Source of the DNA: CAZUYC01 sp964624475
GTDB lineage: Bacteria; Myxococcota_A; UBA9160; SMWR01
DNA: 64,000 nucleotides
Assembly: GCA_964624475.1 (NCBI GenBank)
Contig: CAZUYC010000131.1
Location: 1 to 64,000 of the forward strand
Reading direction: 5' to 3'
Shown here: positions 25,604 through 34,524 of the stretch, piece by piece
Layout: the number at the start of each line of letters is the position of its first letter
How positions within the stretch are numbered: position 1 is the stretch's first letter
Translations under genes and position numbers: made by a program
Notes under the pieces: model-generated
Database searches by the model: none
The model's input: the letters and a program-made list of their open reading frames with translations, nothing else
Told to the model about the DNA's origin: nothing

Positions 25604-26350
25604 TCACGGCAGCCGCAGAACGGCGCTCGCGCGCGGAAACTCGTCGTGGGTTCGACCGCGAAGCGCGCGCCCCGTCGCGTACTTCCTGACACCACCCCAT
25701 TGCTTGAAGAAGAAGGGAACCCGCGCGCGGCTGCACTGATCGAGGATCGAGACGACCCATTCCTGGCGCATAGGCCGCGCTCCGCGACCGCTCTCGCCGC
25801 CGACGATGACCCAGTGGATGCCTCGGAGGTCGAGGGGGCCGAGGTCTTCGAGGAGAGGCTCGATGGAGAGGAAGCGAATGGCGGCAGGTGTGTCGCGCAG
25901 TGCGTCGATCCGCGGGAGGCCGTGGCGGCGGTTTTCGACGCTCACGCCGAGCCAGACGTGGCCGAGCCGGGCCAGCCACGCGAGGTCGCCCCGCAGGAGA
26001 TCCCGCATCCGTTCGGGCCGTTTGGTCAGGACCTGGTAGGTGTGCCAGTGGGCCTTCTGCATGACCCCTGCGACGGCCACGATGTAGCCGGTGGGGACGC
26101 CGTCCTGGAAGAGGTCGCTCATCGAGTTCACGAAGACGCGCCTGGGGGTGCGCCAGCGCAGGGGGTCTTCGAGCTTCTCGGGAACCAGGCGGAGGTCGAA
26201 GCCCTGCTCGAAGGGGTGGCCCGGGACGCCACGGAAGCGCTCGGCGAAGGTCTCCGCGTAGCAGTGCTTGCAGCCGGGGCTCACCTTCACGCATCCCCTC
26301 ACGGGGTTCCAGGTGGCATCCGTCCACTCGATGGCGCTGCGATCGCTCAC
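25604..26350 (-). CDS. DUF5131 / phage Gp37-Gp68-family three-Cys protein
   Basis: This 248-aa protein has the family start IEWTDATWNPVRG and a Cys cluster C20-x6-C27-x2-C30 (CVKVSPGCKHCYAE) like that of radical-SAM-type iron-sulfur proteins. The strings FVNSMSDLFQDGVP, VLTKRPERM and VIVGGESGRGARPM follow. Its biochemical role is unproven; members occur in phages and defence-linked loci. The GTG at 26350 has a GGAGG site. It is wedged between hsdS (52 bp upstream) and the antitoxin-like gene, with a 244-bp gap (25360-25603) in which I see no convincing gene. Confidence 0.82.
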   Translation of the reverse strand: MSDRSAIEWTDATWNPVRGCVKVSPGCKHCYAETFAERFRGVPGHPFEQGFDLRLVPEKLEDPLRWRTPRRVFVNSMSDLFQDGVPTGYIVAVAGVMQKAHWHTYQVLTKRPERMRDLLRGDLAWLARLGHVWLGVSVENRRHGLPRIDALRDTPAAIRFLSIEPLLEDLGPLDLRGIHWVIVGGESGRGARPMRQEWVVSILDQCSRARVPFFFKQWGGVRKYATGRALRGRTHDEFPRASAVLRLP

Positions 26351-26402
26351 CCGCACCTCCTCGGAACGGGGGGAGCTTCGCAGGGGGTTGTGACGAAGAC
26401 GG

Positions 26403-27968
26403 TCACAACCCACGCGCCAGCGGCGGCCGTGGCCGCCGGACGCCGCGCTGCCGCAACGTCCTCGGCGCCGCCTGGGCCGCGGCCTCGCGCTCCTTTCGGA
26501 TGCGCTCCAGGACCAGGCTCGCGGGCTCGTCGGTCGGGTCCGGGGGGACGAGCTTGCCTTCGAAGGCGCGCTTCAGGATCGACTGGCGCAACCGGACAGC
26601 GCGCCTGAGGGCGGCGTCGATCGTGGTGGCTAGCTCGTCAGCGATGGAGAGCCGGCGGTGCACCTCGGCCACGATCCGGGCCTGTTCTGCGCGCGGCGGA
26701 AGAGGGAATGGCACGGACTTGAGCTTCTCCAGCGTAAGATGGGCGATATTGGTCGTGATCGAGCCAAAACCTCTGAAGACACCCGACTTGACATGCGACC
26801 GAAACACGATCTGGGCGTACTCGGATGATGGGCCATTCGGGATCGGACGGAAGCGGTGAAGGGTCTTCTGGAAGCAAAGGTCCTCGATCTCGCCTCGAAA
26901 GATCGCGCTCTGACCGAGAAGCTCCGAGCTCTGTCCCTCGCTCAACAAAACGTCACCAGCCCGAAGCGTGTACTTCTCGAAGTGAGCTTCGTCGAAGTCC
27001 ATCGTCTCCAAGTCGGAGAAATCGATGCGGTCGTCCTTGACGTTCGCCACACGCAAGTACGCTCGGGGACTCTTGCCGAGCAGGTATTGGGGTGCGCGCT
27101 GGCGTCCAAGAAGAAGGTCTCCGACCATGTCGATCGATGCCCAGCACCAGCCCTCGGGCAACCGCGAAGTATTCGAGAGGTTGGGGGGCACCGGCTCTCT
27201 GGTCCGGGATCTGATCTCGCCGGTTCCTCGCTTCCCTGAGACGTGTTGAACTGCGCGTCGGGCGCGAAGGATGCGATCCAGCAGTGCGTGGGCGGGCTCG
27301 AAATCGCGCCCTTCGGCGCGGGCGAGGGCGGCTTCGGTGGGGACGAGGCGGCCCTCACAGGCGGCCTTCAGGACGGAGGCGTGGTAACGACCGAGCTGTG
27401 CTTTGGCGCGTTCGAGCCCGCGAACGCCCGCCTCGATCCGAGTCATCTGCTGTTCGACCGCGGAAAGGATTGCTTCCTGTTCTCGGCGGGGCGGCAACGG
27501 GATCTCGACGGCTTCAAACCGTTCGAGTGGTAGATGCTGAATCGTCGTCTGCGCGATCTTCGGTGCGAGTCGTCCAGACAGCGCAAGGTGCTCCAGCCAG
27601 TATCTAAGGAGCGTCGTGGAGATCGCATCGCCGTGGGGGCGAACTCGATGCAGAGCCTTCTGATACATCAGACCTGAGTTCCCTCGGTACACGGCGGCGC
27701 GACCGGGTTCGCCCCCTTCGCAAACCAGGAGGTCCCCCGGTTCAACTGAGTACCGCTCCAGTTCCTCTACCCTGAAACCCATCTCCTTGACGTCGCCCAG
27801 GTCGATCGAGCCCCAGCGGACATTCTCGTTGCGCAAGTATGGGCGGACGATCAAGTCAGGACGAAACGCCTTGGGCGAGAGCATCTTGCCGAGCCGAATC
27901 TCCGCCACGTCGCAGAGACGCGCAACGACCCAAGAGGCGAGCCCCGGCTCTCTTTCTTCTCCGCTCAC
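26403..27968 (-). CDS. hsdS: Type I restriction specificity subunit (HsdS)
   Basis: HsdS chooses the two half-sites of the DNA target. The 521-aa protein has two target-recognition domains, each followed by a conserved coiled-coil spacer. The first half ends with PLPPRREQEAILSAVEQQMT and SVLKAACEGRLVP; the second with PLPPRAEQARIVAEVHRRLS and SILKRAFEGKLVPPDP. The TRDs are dissimilar, so the site is asymmetric. The GTG at 27968 overlaps the hsdR stop (GTGA). The C-terminal end RRPRPPLARGL is basic and possibly additional. Confidence 0.93.
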   Translation of the reverse strand: MSGEEREPGLASWVVARLCDVAEIRLGKMLSPKAFRPDLIVRPYLRNENVRWGSIDLGDVKEMGFRVEELERYSVEPGDLLVCEGGEPGRAAVYRGNSGLMYQKALHRVRPHGDAISTTLLRYWLEHLALSGRLAPKIAQTTIQHLPLERFEAVEIPLPPRREQEAILSAVEQQMTRIEAGVRGLERAKAQLGRYHASVLKAACEGRLVPTEAALARAEGRDFEPAHALLDRILRARRAVQHVSGKRGTGEIRSRTREPVPPNLSNTSRLPEGWCWASIDMVGDLLLGRQRAPQYLLGKSPRAYLRVANVKDDRIDFSDLETMDFDEAHFEKYTLRAGDVLLSEGQSSELLGQSAIFRGEIEDLCFQKTLHRFRPIPNGPSSEYAQIVFRSHVKSGVFRGFGSITTNIAHLTLEKLKSVPFPLPPRAEQARIVAEVHRRLSIADELATTIDAALRRAVRLRQSILKRAFEGKLVPPDPTDEPASLVLERIRKEREAAAQAAPRTLRQRGVRRPRPPLARGL

Positions 27969-30799
27969 GCTGCAAGGACCTCGTTCAGCTCCTCCAGCAG
28001 CCGCACGAGCCCGTCGCCGCCGAAGACGCGGACTGCTTTGCCCACGCCGCCCATCTGGGCAAAGGGGGCGTAGCCGAGGTCGTCGATCGCGACTTCGGCG
28101 TTGGCGGCGACGTGGTCGCGGATGGCTTCGAGCCACTGGCGCTGTTCGTCGCTGAAACGGCGGCCCTGGTTCTCCTGCTGGAGGAGCCAGCCGGCGAAGC
28201 GCTCGCGCACGCGGTCGCCGTAGGGGACGAGCTGGTCTTCGTGCTGGAGGGCGAAGCGGACGAGGGAGACGAGGTCCGTCATCAGGCGCTCCGCGCTCGC
28301 GCCGCGCACGCGGTCGCGGCGCAGCGCCTCGTAGGCCCGCCACAGGAGGTCCGGCGTCCAGCGCCGGGGTGGGGCGGCCACGGCGTCCGCCAGGGTCTTC
28401 ACGTCCGCGTGGGTGAGCCGGCGCCGGTAGGGGCGGCTGTAGAGCACCTGGAGGGCCGTGATCTCGTCCTTGTGCTTGGCCAGGAACTCCTCGAAGTCGC
28501 GCACCAGGCGCTCGGCCATGCGCTCCTTGATCTCCGGCGCGAAGCGGGCGTCGGTGACCGCGTCCTGGGAAACCGTATCGAGCGTCTGCTCGAGGCTGCG
28601 CTGGACGTCGAGGAGGCGGCTGCGAAGCTCCGGGTTCGTGGCGAGCGGGGCTGCGGCAGCCCGGAGGAGGGCCGCCCCGGCCGCCGCCACCTGCTCCGCG
28701 CTCGGCTCGGCGCCCTCCGGAAGCGAGGCGAGCCTCCGCCCCTCCTCGGCCTGGCGGTCCGGATCCAGGGCCTGGACGAGCTCCCCCGCGATCTGGCCGA
28801 GCGCGCGGCCTCCCGCCAAGTCTGCCAGCTCCCGCCGGTCGGGAGCGCCGAGGCGCCGGTCGATCCGCGCGAGGCGGCCCGCGAGCGAGGAAAGGATCTC
28901 CGGGTCGGTGCTCCCCCCTGCCACGGCGTTCAGGAGCTTCTCGAAGGAGATGCCGCGCCGCTTCTCGAGCGGCAGGCTGTCCGCGAGATCCCGCTCGCAG
29001 ACGCCCACGCAGTCGACGAGCACGAAGCGCTCCTTGCCATCCGCGTCGGGCGTCACGCTCTGGAGGTCCGTCGCGTCGATCACGCGCACGCCGCGGCCCT
29101 TCATCTGCTCGAAGAAGTTCCGGCTCTTGACCGCGCGCAGGAACATCACGATCTCGAGCGGCCGGACGTCGGTCCCGGTCGCGATCATGTCGACCGTGAC
29201 GGCGATCCTCGGGAAGTAGCGCGTGCGGAAGTCGCCGAGCACCGTCTCGGGGTCGCTGGTCCGGTAGGTGAGCTTCTGGCAGAAGTCGTTACCCCGCCCG
29301 AACTCCTCGCGCATGACCTGGACGATGTCGTCGGCATGACTGTCGTCCTTCGCGAAGATGAGCGTCTTCGGCACGTGCTTGCGGCCCGGGAAGATCTCCG
29401 TGAAGAGCCGATCCCGAAAGGCCCGGACGACAGTGCGGATCTGGTCGACGGCCACGACCTGCCGGTCGAGCGCGTTGGCGTCGTAGACGAGGTCGTCGTC
29501 GAGCGTCTCCCAGCGCACGGCGCGCGTGGCGCGGTCGCGCCGGCCGACGACCTCGGCGGGCCCGGCCTCCACCGTGGAGCCGCTCTCGGTGATCCGCGTG
29601 CGGATTCGGTAGACGTCGAAGTCGACGTTCACGCCGTCGGCCACGGCCTGCGCGTGCGCGTACTCCATCACCAGGTTCTGGCGGAAGAAGCCGAAGGTCT
29701 GCTTCGAGGGCGTGGCCGTGAGGCCCACGAGGAAGGCGTCGAAGTACTCGAGCACCTGGCGCCAGAGGCTGTAGATGCTGCGGTGGCACTCGTCCACGAA
29801 GATCACGTCGAAGGTCTCGATCGGGAGGGCCGGCGTGTAGGCCACGGGGACCGGTGCGTGGGCGAGGCCGCCGAGCGTGTCGAACTGGGAGCCCTGCTCG
29901 AGGCTCGGATCGAGCTCGGGATCGCCCTGGAGCATGGAGTAGAGGCGCTGGATCGTGGTGATGACGACGCGCGCTACCGGGTCCAGCCGGTTCGAGCGCA
30001 GGCGCTGCACGTTGTAGAGCTCGGTGAACTTCCGCCCGTCGTCCGGAGTGGTGTAGTGCTGGAATTCCTTCTCCGCCTGCCGGCCGAGGTTGTCGCGATC
30101 GACGAGAAAGAGCACGCGGCTCGCGTCGGCGTACTTGATCAGGCGGTAGACGGAGCTAACGGCCGTGAAGGTCTTGCCGCTGCCGGTCGCCATCTGGATC
30201 AACGCCCGCGGGCGGCCGTGCCGCAGCGAGAGCTCGAGGTTGCGCACGGCCCGGGCCTGCGCCGGCCAGAGGCCCGTCGGGTCGAGCTCGGGAAGGGTCT
30301 GGATGCGCATGCGGAGCGTCGCGGGGCGTTCGCTGCGCGGGTCCGGGCGACCCCCGATCACGGGCAGGAAGACGGGCTCGGCCTCGAGCCAGCGTGCGAG
30401 CGTCTCGGGTTTGTGGAAGTGGAAGATGCCGCGGCTGCGCGGCTCCGGGTCGAGCCCGTTCGTAAAACGCGTCTCCACGCCGGTGGACTGGAAGAGGAAG
30501 GGGAGCGGCCGGATAGGGGCCGGCAGGTGCTCGGGGAGCCCCGCTCCGTAGCGCTCGGTCTGCGGCTCGACGCCCGTGAGGGTCGTGCCCTCCTTCTTGG
30601 CCTCCACGACGCCCACGGCCTGTCCGTCCACGTAGAGGAGGTAGTCCGCGAAGCCGTGAGGAGGCGCCAACGGGAACTCGCGGACCGCGACGCCGCGCCC
30701 CGCCGCGAGGTTCAGCCGCTCGAAGTCCTGGACCCGCCAGCCCGCGGCTTCGAGGGCGGCATCGATGCGCTCGCGTGCGGCCTGCTCGGGAAGCACCAT
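27965..30799 (-). CDS. hsdR: Type I restriction endonuclease subunit (HsdR)
   Basis: HsdR translocates DNA and cuts unmethylated targets. At the N-terminus is the PD-(D/E)xK nuclease (FADYLLYVDGQAVGVVEAKK). The superfamily 2 helicase motor follows: Walker A MATGSGKTFT near residue 208, DECHRS, GLTATPSKQT, and motif VI region FFEQMKGRGVRV. A C-terminal helical domain binds the methylase. The 944-aa length is normal. It is first in the operon and starts with ATG. The upstream 690 bp hold a decayed transposase and no other gene. Confidence 0.93.
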   Translation of the reverse strand: MVLPEQAARERIDAALEAAGWRVQDFERLNLAAGRGVAVREFPLAPPHGFADYLLYVDGQAVGVVEAKKEGTTLTGVEPQTERYGAGLPEHLPAPIRPLPFLFQSTGVETRFTNGLDPEPRSRGIFHFHKPETLARWLEAEPVFLPVIGGRPDPRSERPATLRMRIQTLPELDPTGLWPAQARAVRNLELSLRHGRPRALIQMATGSGKTFTAVSSVYRLIKYADASRVLFLVDRDNLGRQAEKEFQHYTTPDDGRKFTELYNVQRLRSNRLDPVARVVITTIQRLYSMLQGDPELDPSLEQGSQFDTLGGLAHAPVPVAYTPALPIETFDVIFVDECHRSIYSLWRQVLEYFDAFLVGLTATPSKQTFGFFRQNLVMEYAHAQAVADGVNVDFDVYRIRTRITESGSTVEAGPAEVVGRRDRATRAVRWETLDDDLVYDANALDRQVVAVDQIRTVVRAFRDRLFTEIFPGRKHVPKTLIFAKDDSHADDIVQVMREEFGRGNDFCQKLTYRTSDPETVLGDFRTRYFPRIAVTVDMIATGTDVRPLEIVMFLRAVKSRNFFEQMKGRGVRVIDATDLQSVTPDADGKERFVLVDCVGVCERDLADSLPLEKRRGISFEKLLNAVAGGSTDPEILSSLAGRLARIDRRLGAPDRRELADLAGGRALGQIAGELVQALDPDRQAEEGRRLASLPEGAEPSAEQVAAAGAALLRAAAAPLATNPELRSRLLDVQRSLEQTLDTVSQDAVTDARFAPEIKERMAERLVRDFEEFLAKHKDEITALQVLYSRPYRRRLTHADVKTLADAVAAPPRRWTPDLLWRAYEALRRDRVRGASAERLMTDLVSLVRFALQHEDQLVPYGDRVRERFAGWLLQQENQGRRFSDEQRQWLEAIRDHVAANAEVAIDDLGYAPFAQMGGVGKAVRVFGGDGLVRLLEELNEVLAA

Positions 30800-30892
30800 G
30801 GGGTGAAGCGGGATCGGTCGTCCTCTCGCGGGGATCCTCCGCGCGAGGGAAGCTTACACCGGAGTGCAGAGGGAGTCCGCCTTCGCGGCTCG

Positions 30893-31209
30893 TCATGGAG
30901 ATCGGGACGCGGTACCCGGCCTCGAGGTCGCTCGAGACCCGGGAACCTCTGCGGGGTCGATCAGCCCGTGGCGGCGCCAGCCGACCGCGAGCAGCCAGGT
31001 CCGGGGCTTCGCCACCGGAGCCCGTCCGCGTCGCTCGAGCGCTCGGCCGTCGCGCCAGCCCTCGAACCAGCGCCCCGAGGAGGCCGGGTCGACGAGGGAT
31101 GGGGGTGGCGAGGGCTCGGTCCAGGCTTGCGGCCCGCACCCGCTCGCCGTCCGCTCCAGCGGGGAACGGGCCGGAGGTCGAGAGCGAGCTGACCCGGCGC
31201 CTTCGCCAT
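30893..31209 (-). pseudogene. Remnant of a REP-associated tyrosine transposase (RAYT)
   Basis: Two pieces of a RAYT/IS200-like protein are fused here. The first frame, starting with ATG at 31209, reads MAKAPGQLALDLRP and then GRRAGAGRKPGPSPRHPHPS, the usual N-terminus. In the next frame the characteristic C-terminus follows: DPASSGRWFEGWRDG, then VAKPRTWLLAVGWRRHGLID, ending at a TGA at 30893. The catalytic middle with the HUH and Tyr motifs (about 150 residues) is gone and the frame shifts at the junction near 31090. It is not functional. Rejected alternative: one continuous small gene. The bases from here to hsdR and from 31210 to 31491 show no gene. Confidence 0.7.
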
Positions 31210-31491
31210 GACCGGCAGCGTGACACGTCCCTGCGACGAATCCGGTCACACTCGCTTCACTTGATTCGCGCGATGTTTCTCGGTCAACTCGGTACAGCCC
31301 GGCTGCACAGAAGGGTGCTGGCTCTTCTGGCTTCGCGCGCGTGGTTCGAAGAGCAGGATGGGTGCAGCGGAGACGCACCGTATTGCGTGGGCGCGCGCGC
31401 CATGGGGCTCGCCCTTCGACTCGGGTTGGGCTGGTGGAGCAGTTCCGGTCGGCGGGACGTGCGGATCGACTTCCACTACGCTCCCGGCGTC

Positions 31492-32124
31492 ATGCTCCGC
31501 CTCTACGACTACTTCGAGTCGGGGAACGCCTACAAGGTGCGCCTCCTGCTGGCGCAGCTCGGGATCCCTTTCGAGCGCGTCGAGCTCGACATCCTGAAGG
31601 GGGAGACACGCCAGCCGGCCTTCCTGGCGAAGAACCCGAACCATCGCATCCCGCTCCTCGAGTGGCCCGACGGGCGCACGCTCGCCGAGTCGAACGCGAT
31701 CCTCTTCCATCTGGCCGAGGGGACTCCCTTCCTGCCGCAGGACCCCTTCGAGCGGGCGCAGGCGCTCCAGTGGATGTTCTTCGAGCAGTACAGCCACGAG
31801 CCCTACATCGCCGTCGTGCGCTTCTGGCACTTCTCGGGACAGCTCGATCGCCACCGCGCGGAGCTCGCCGAGAAGGTCGAGCGCGGCTATCACGCCCTCG
31901 GCGTGATGGAGGGGCACCTCGCGAAGCGCGAGTTCTTGGCCGGCGGGCGCTACTCGGTCGCCGACGTCGCACTCTACGCCTACACCCACGTCGCTGGCGA
32001 GGGCCGCTTCGAACTCGGCCGCTTCCCCGCGATCCTGCGCTGGCTGGAGCGCGTGCGCTCGCAGCCCGGGCACCTCCGCATCACGGATCCGGTCGGCCGG
32101 CGGGTCGCCTGGCCGGCGGCGTGA
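31492..32124 (+). CDS. Glutathione S-transferase
   Basis: This 210-aa cytosolic GST has an N-terminal thioredoxin-like domain (MLRLYDYFESGNAYKVRLLL, NPNHRIPLLEWPDG, the glutathione-binding LAESNAILFHLAEG) and a C-terminal helical domain (FLAGGRYSVADVALYAYTHV). It would conjugate or reduce electrophiles, with substrate unknown. ATG 31492 fits the domain start; the frame is open further upstream but does not look coding. Its stop overlaps the ABC ATPase start (GTGA), so transporter and GST may be co-expressed. Confidence 0.88.
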   Translation: MLRLYDYFESGNAYKVRLLLAQLGIPFERVELDILKGETRQPAFLAKNPNHRIPLLEWPDGRTLAESNAILFHLAEGTPFLPQDPFERAQALQWMFFEQYSHEPYIAVVRFWHFSGQLDRHRAELAEKVERGYHALGVMEGHLAKREFLAGGRYSVADVALYAYTHVAGEGRFELGRFPAILRWLERVRSQPGHLRITDPVGRRVAWPAA

Positions 32125-32897
32125 TCGAGCTCGAGGAGCTCGGCAAGCGCTACGGCGCCGTGGCGGCGGTCGAGGGGCTCTCGCTCCGCGTCGAGCGCGG
32201 CGAGCTCCTGGTGCTGGTCGGCGGCTCGGGGTCCGGCAAGACCACCACGCTCAAGATGATCAACCGCCTGGTCGAGCCGACCTCGGGCGTCGTGCGCATC
32301 GCCGGCGTGGACCACCGCTCGCTCGCCGGTGCCGCGCTGCGCCGGCGCATCGGCTACTGCTTCCAGCAGGTGGGTCTCTTCCCGCACCTCTCGGTCGCGG
32401 AAAACGTCGGCGTGACGCCTCGGCTCCTCGGCTGGCCGGCGCGCGAGATCGCGGCGCGCGTGGACGAGCTCCTGCGCCGGGTCGGCCTCGAGCCGGGCGA
32501 GTTCGGGGCGCGCAGGCCGCACGAGCTCTCCGGCGGGCAGGCGCAGCGCGTCGGGCTCGCACGCGCGCTCGCGGCGCGCCCCGAGGTGCTGCTCCTCGAC
32601 GAGCCCTTCGGCGCGCTCGACCCGGTGACGCGCGAGCGGCTCCAGGGCTGGTTCGCGGAGCTGCGCCGCGAGCTCGCCACGACCGCGATCTTCGTGACCC
32701 ACGACGTGGTCGAGGCGCTCCTGCTCGGCGACCGCATCGCCGTCCTCGGCGGCGGGCGCCTGCTCCAGGTGGGAACGCCCGACGAGCTCTTGCGGCGGCC
32801 CGCCGACGCGACGGTGGCGGAGCTCCTCGCGACGCCCCGCCGCCAGGCCGAGGCGCTCGCGCGCGCGCTCGGGCGGACGCGCGGCCGGGAGCCCTGA
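32121..32897 (+). CDS. ABC transporter ATPase, osmoprotectant (OpuCA/ProV) type
   Basis: This 258-aa ATPase energises the importer encoded downstream. Walker A is GGSGSGKTTT (about residues 35-44), the Q-loop is in GYCFQQVGLFPHL, the signature is LSGGQAQR, Walker B is VLLLDEPFG and the switch His is in THDVVEALLLGDR. It lacks the CBS domains found on some ProV/OpuCA proteins. The GTG start overlaps the GST stop, and the end overlaps the permease start (TGATG). Confidence 0.9.
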   Translation: MIELEELGKRYGAVAAVEGLSLRVERGELLVLVGGSGSGKTTTLKMINRLVEPTSGVVRIAGVDHRSLAGAALRRRIGYCFQQVGLFPHLSVAENVGVTPRLLGWPAREIAARVDELLRRVGLEPGEFGARRPHELSGGQAQRVGLARALAARPEVLLLDEPFGALDPVTRERLQGWFAELRRELATTAIFVTHDVVEALLLGDRIAVLGGGRLLQVGTPDELLRRPADATVAELLATPRRQAEALARALGRTRGREP

Positions 32898-34480
32898 TGG
32901 CCGAGCAGCTCGCGCTCCTGCCCGGCCGCCTAGCCGCGCACCTCGAGCTCTCGCTGGCGGCGCTCGGCCTGGCGGCGCTCGCGAGCATCCCGATCGGCGT
33001 CCGCGTGGCGCGCCGCGGCGTCGCGGCGAAGGCCGTCCTCGCGGCGGCGAGCGTGGTGCAGACGATCCCGAGCCTGGCGTTGCTCGCGATCATGGTGCCC
33101 CTGCTCGCGGGCCTGGGCGCGCTCCTGCGCGGCCCCTTCGGGATCGAGCTGCGTGGGATCGGCGTGGCTCCGGCCCTCGTCGCGCTCACGCTCTACGGCA
33201 TGCTCCCGATCCTGCGCAACACGGTGACGGGGCTCGCCGGCGTGGACCCGGCCGTGCGCGAGGCGGCGCGCGGCGTCGGGATGACGCCGCGCCAGGAGCT
33301 CCTGCGCGTCGCGCTCCCGCTGGCGCTCCCGGTGATCGTGGCCGGGTTGCGCACGGCCGCGGTCTGGATCGTGGGCACCGCGACGCTCTCGACGCCCGTC
33401 GGCGCGACGAGCCTCGGCAACTTCATCTTCAGCGGGCTCCAGACGCGCAACACGGCCGCCGTGCTGGTCGGCTGCGCCGCCGCCGCGGGGCTCGCGCTGC
33501 TCCTCGACCAGCTGATCCGGCTGCTCGAGGTCGGCGTGCGCCGGCGGAGCCGCGGGACGACCGCGGCGGCCTGCACCGCCCTCGTGCTCCTCGCGCTCGC
33601 GGCCGCACTCGGGCGGGCGGCTCCGGCCGGGGGGGGGCGCCCCGTCACGATCGGCGCCAAGACCTTCACCGAGCAGTACGTGCTGGCCGAGATCCTGGCG
33701 GAGCGCATCCGGCGCGCGGCCGGGCTCCCCGTGCGCGTCCTCGAGTCGCTCGGCTCGACCGTCGCCTTCGACGCGCTGCGCAGCGGCGACCTCGACCTCT
33801 ACGTCGAATACTCGGGGACGATCTGGGCCACCGTGATGCAGCGCGGCGACCCGCCGCGCGAGCGCGACCGCGTGCTCGAGGAGGTCGCGCGGCACCTGCG
33901 CGAGGAGCACGGGATCGAGGTCGCGGCGGCGCTCGGCTTCGAGAACGCCTACGCGCTCGGCATGCGCGCCGACCGCGCGCGCGAGCTCGGGGTCGCCCGC
34001 ATCGCGGACCTGGCGAGGGTGGCCCCGCAGCTCGAGATCGGCGGCGACTACGAGTTCTTCCAGCGCCCCGAGTGGGCGTCGCTGGTGCGCGGCTACGGCC
34101 TCGCCTTCCGCGCCGAGCGCAGCATGGACCCGGCCCTCATGTACGAGGCGCTGGCGCAGGGCGAGGTCGACGTGATCAGCGCCTTCTCGACCGACGGCCG
34201 GATCGAGGCGCACGGGATCCGGCTCCTCGAGGACGAGCGCGGCATGATCCCGCCCTACGACGCGATCGTGCTCGTGGGCCCGAGGCTTCGCGCCGAGGCT
34301 CCCGAGGCCTTCGCGGCCGTGGCCGCGCTCGCCGGGACGATCGACGCCGCCGCGATGCGGCGGATGAACCTCGCGGTCGACCGCGACGGGAGAGCACCCG
34401 CCGAGGTCGCGCGGCGCTTCGTCGACGCCCTCGCAGCGGGCGACGGAACGGCTGACAGCCTCCCGCCGGCGCGGAGGTGA
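32897..34480 (+). CDS. Fused ABC permease and substrate-binding protein (glycine betaine/choline type)
   Basis: This 527-aa protein joins two parts usually encoded separately. Residues 1-215 are the permease with about five helices and the EAA-like loop (DPAVREAARGVGMTPRQELL). After a linker with one more helix (TALVLLALAAALG), residues about 250-510 form an OpuAC-type binding domain (VTIGAKTFTEQYVLAEILAE, SGDLDLYVEYSGT, LMYEALAQGEVDVISAFSTD). Such fusions import betaine, carnitine, choline or ergothioneine; which one cannot be told here. It forms an operon with the ATPase. Confidence 0.9.
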   Translation: MAEQLALLPGRLAAHLELSLAALGLAALASIPIGVRVARRGVAAKAVLAAASVVQTIPSLALLAIMVPLLAGLGALLRGPFGIELRGIGVAPALVALTLYGMLPILRNTVTGLAGVDPAVREAARGVGMTPRQELLRVALPLALPVIVAGLRTAAVWIVGTATLSTPVGATSLGNFIFSGLQTRNTAAVLVGCAAAAGLALLLDQLIRLLEVGVRRRSRGTTAAACTALVLLALAAALGRAAPAGGGRPVTIGAKTFTEQYVLAEILAERIRRAAGLPVRVLESLGSTVAFDALRSGDLDLYVEYSGTIWATVMQRGDPPRERDRVLEEVARHLREEHGIEVAAALGFENAYALGMRADRARELGVARIADLARVAPQLEIGGDYEFFQRPEWASLVRGYGLAFRAERSMDPALMYEALAQGEVDVISAFSTDGRIEAHGIRLLEDERGMIPPYDAIVLVGPRLRAEAPEAFAAVAALAGTIDAAAMRRMNLAVDRDGRAPAEVARRFVDALAAGDGTADSLPPARR

Positions 34481-34524
34481 TGGCCCCTCGTGGCCGAGCT
34501 CCGGCTCCGCGGCGCCCGCGCGGA

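Noticed and set aside
27839..31192. 1117-codon open frame on the plus strand opposite hsdR
   Set aside because: It is a GC-driven shadow: the minus strand has all HsdR motifs, while this frame is low in structure and has no family motifs. Similar long frames opposite fusA, groL and other genes were dropped for the same reason.
30961..31209. Small intact gene of 82 codons
   Set aside because: Its first part matches a transposase N-terminus, and the rest is out of frame with the matching C-terminus, so it is a remnant, not a gene.
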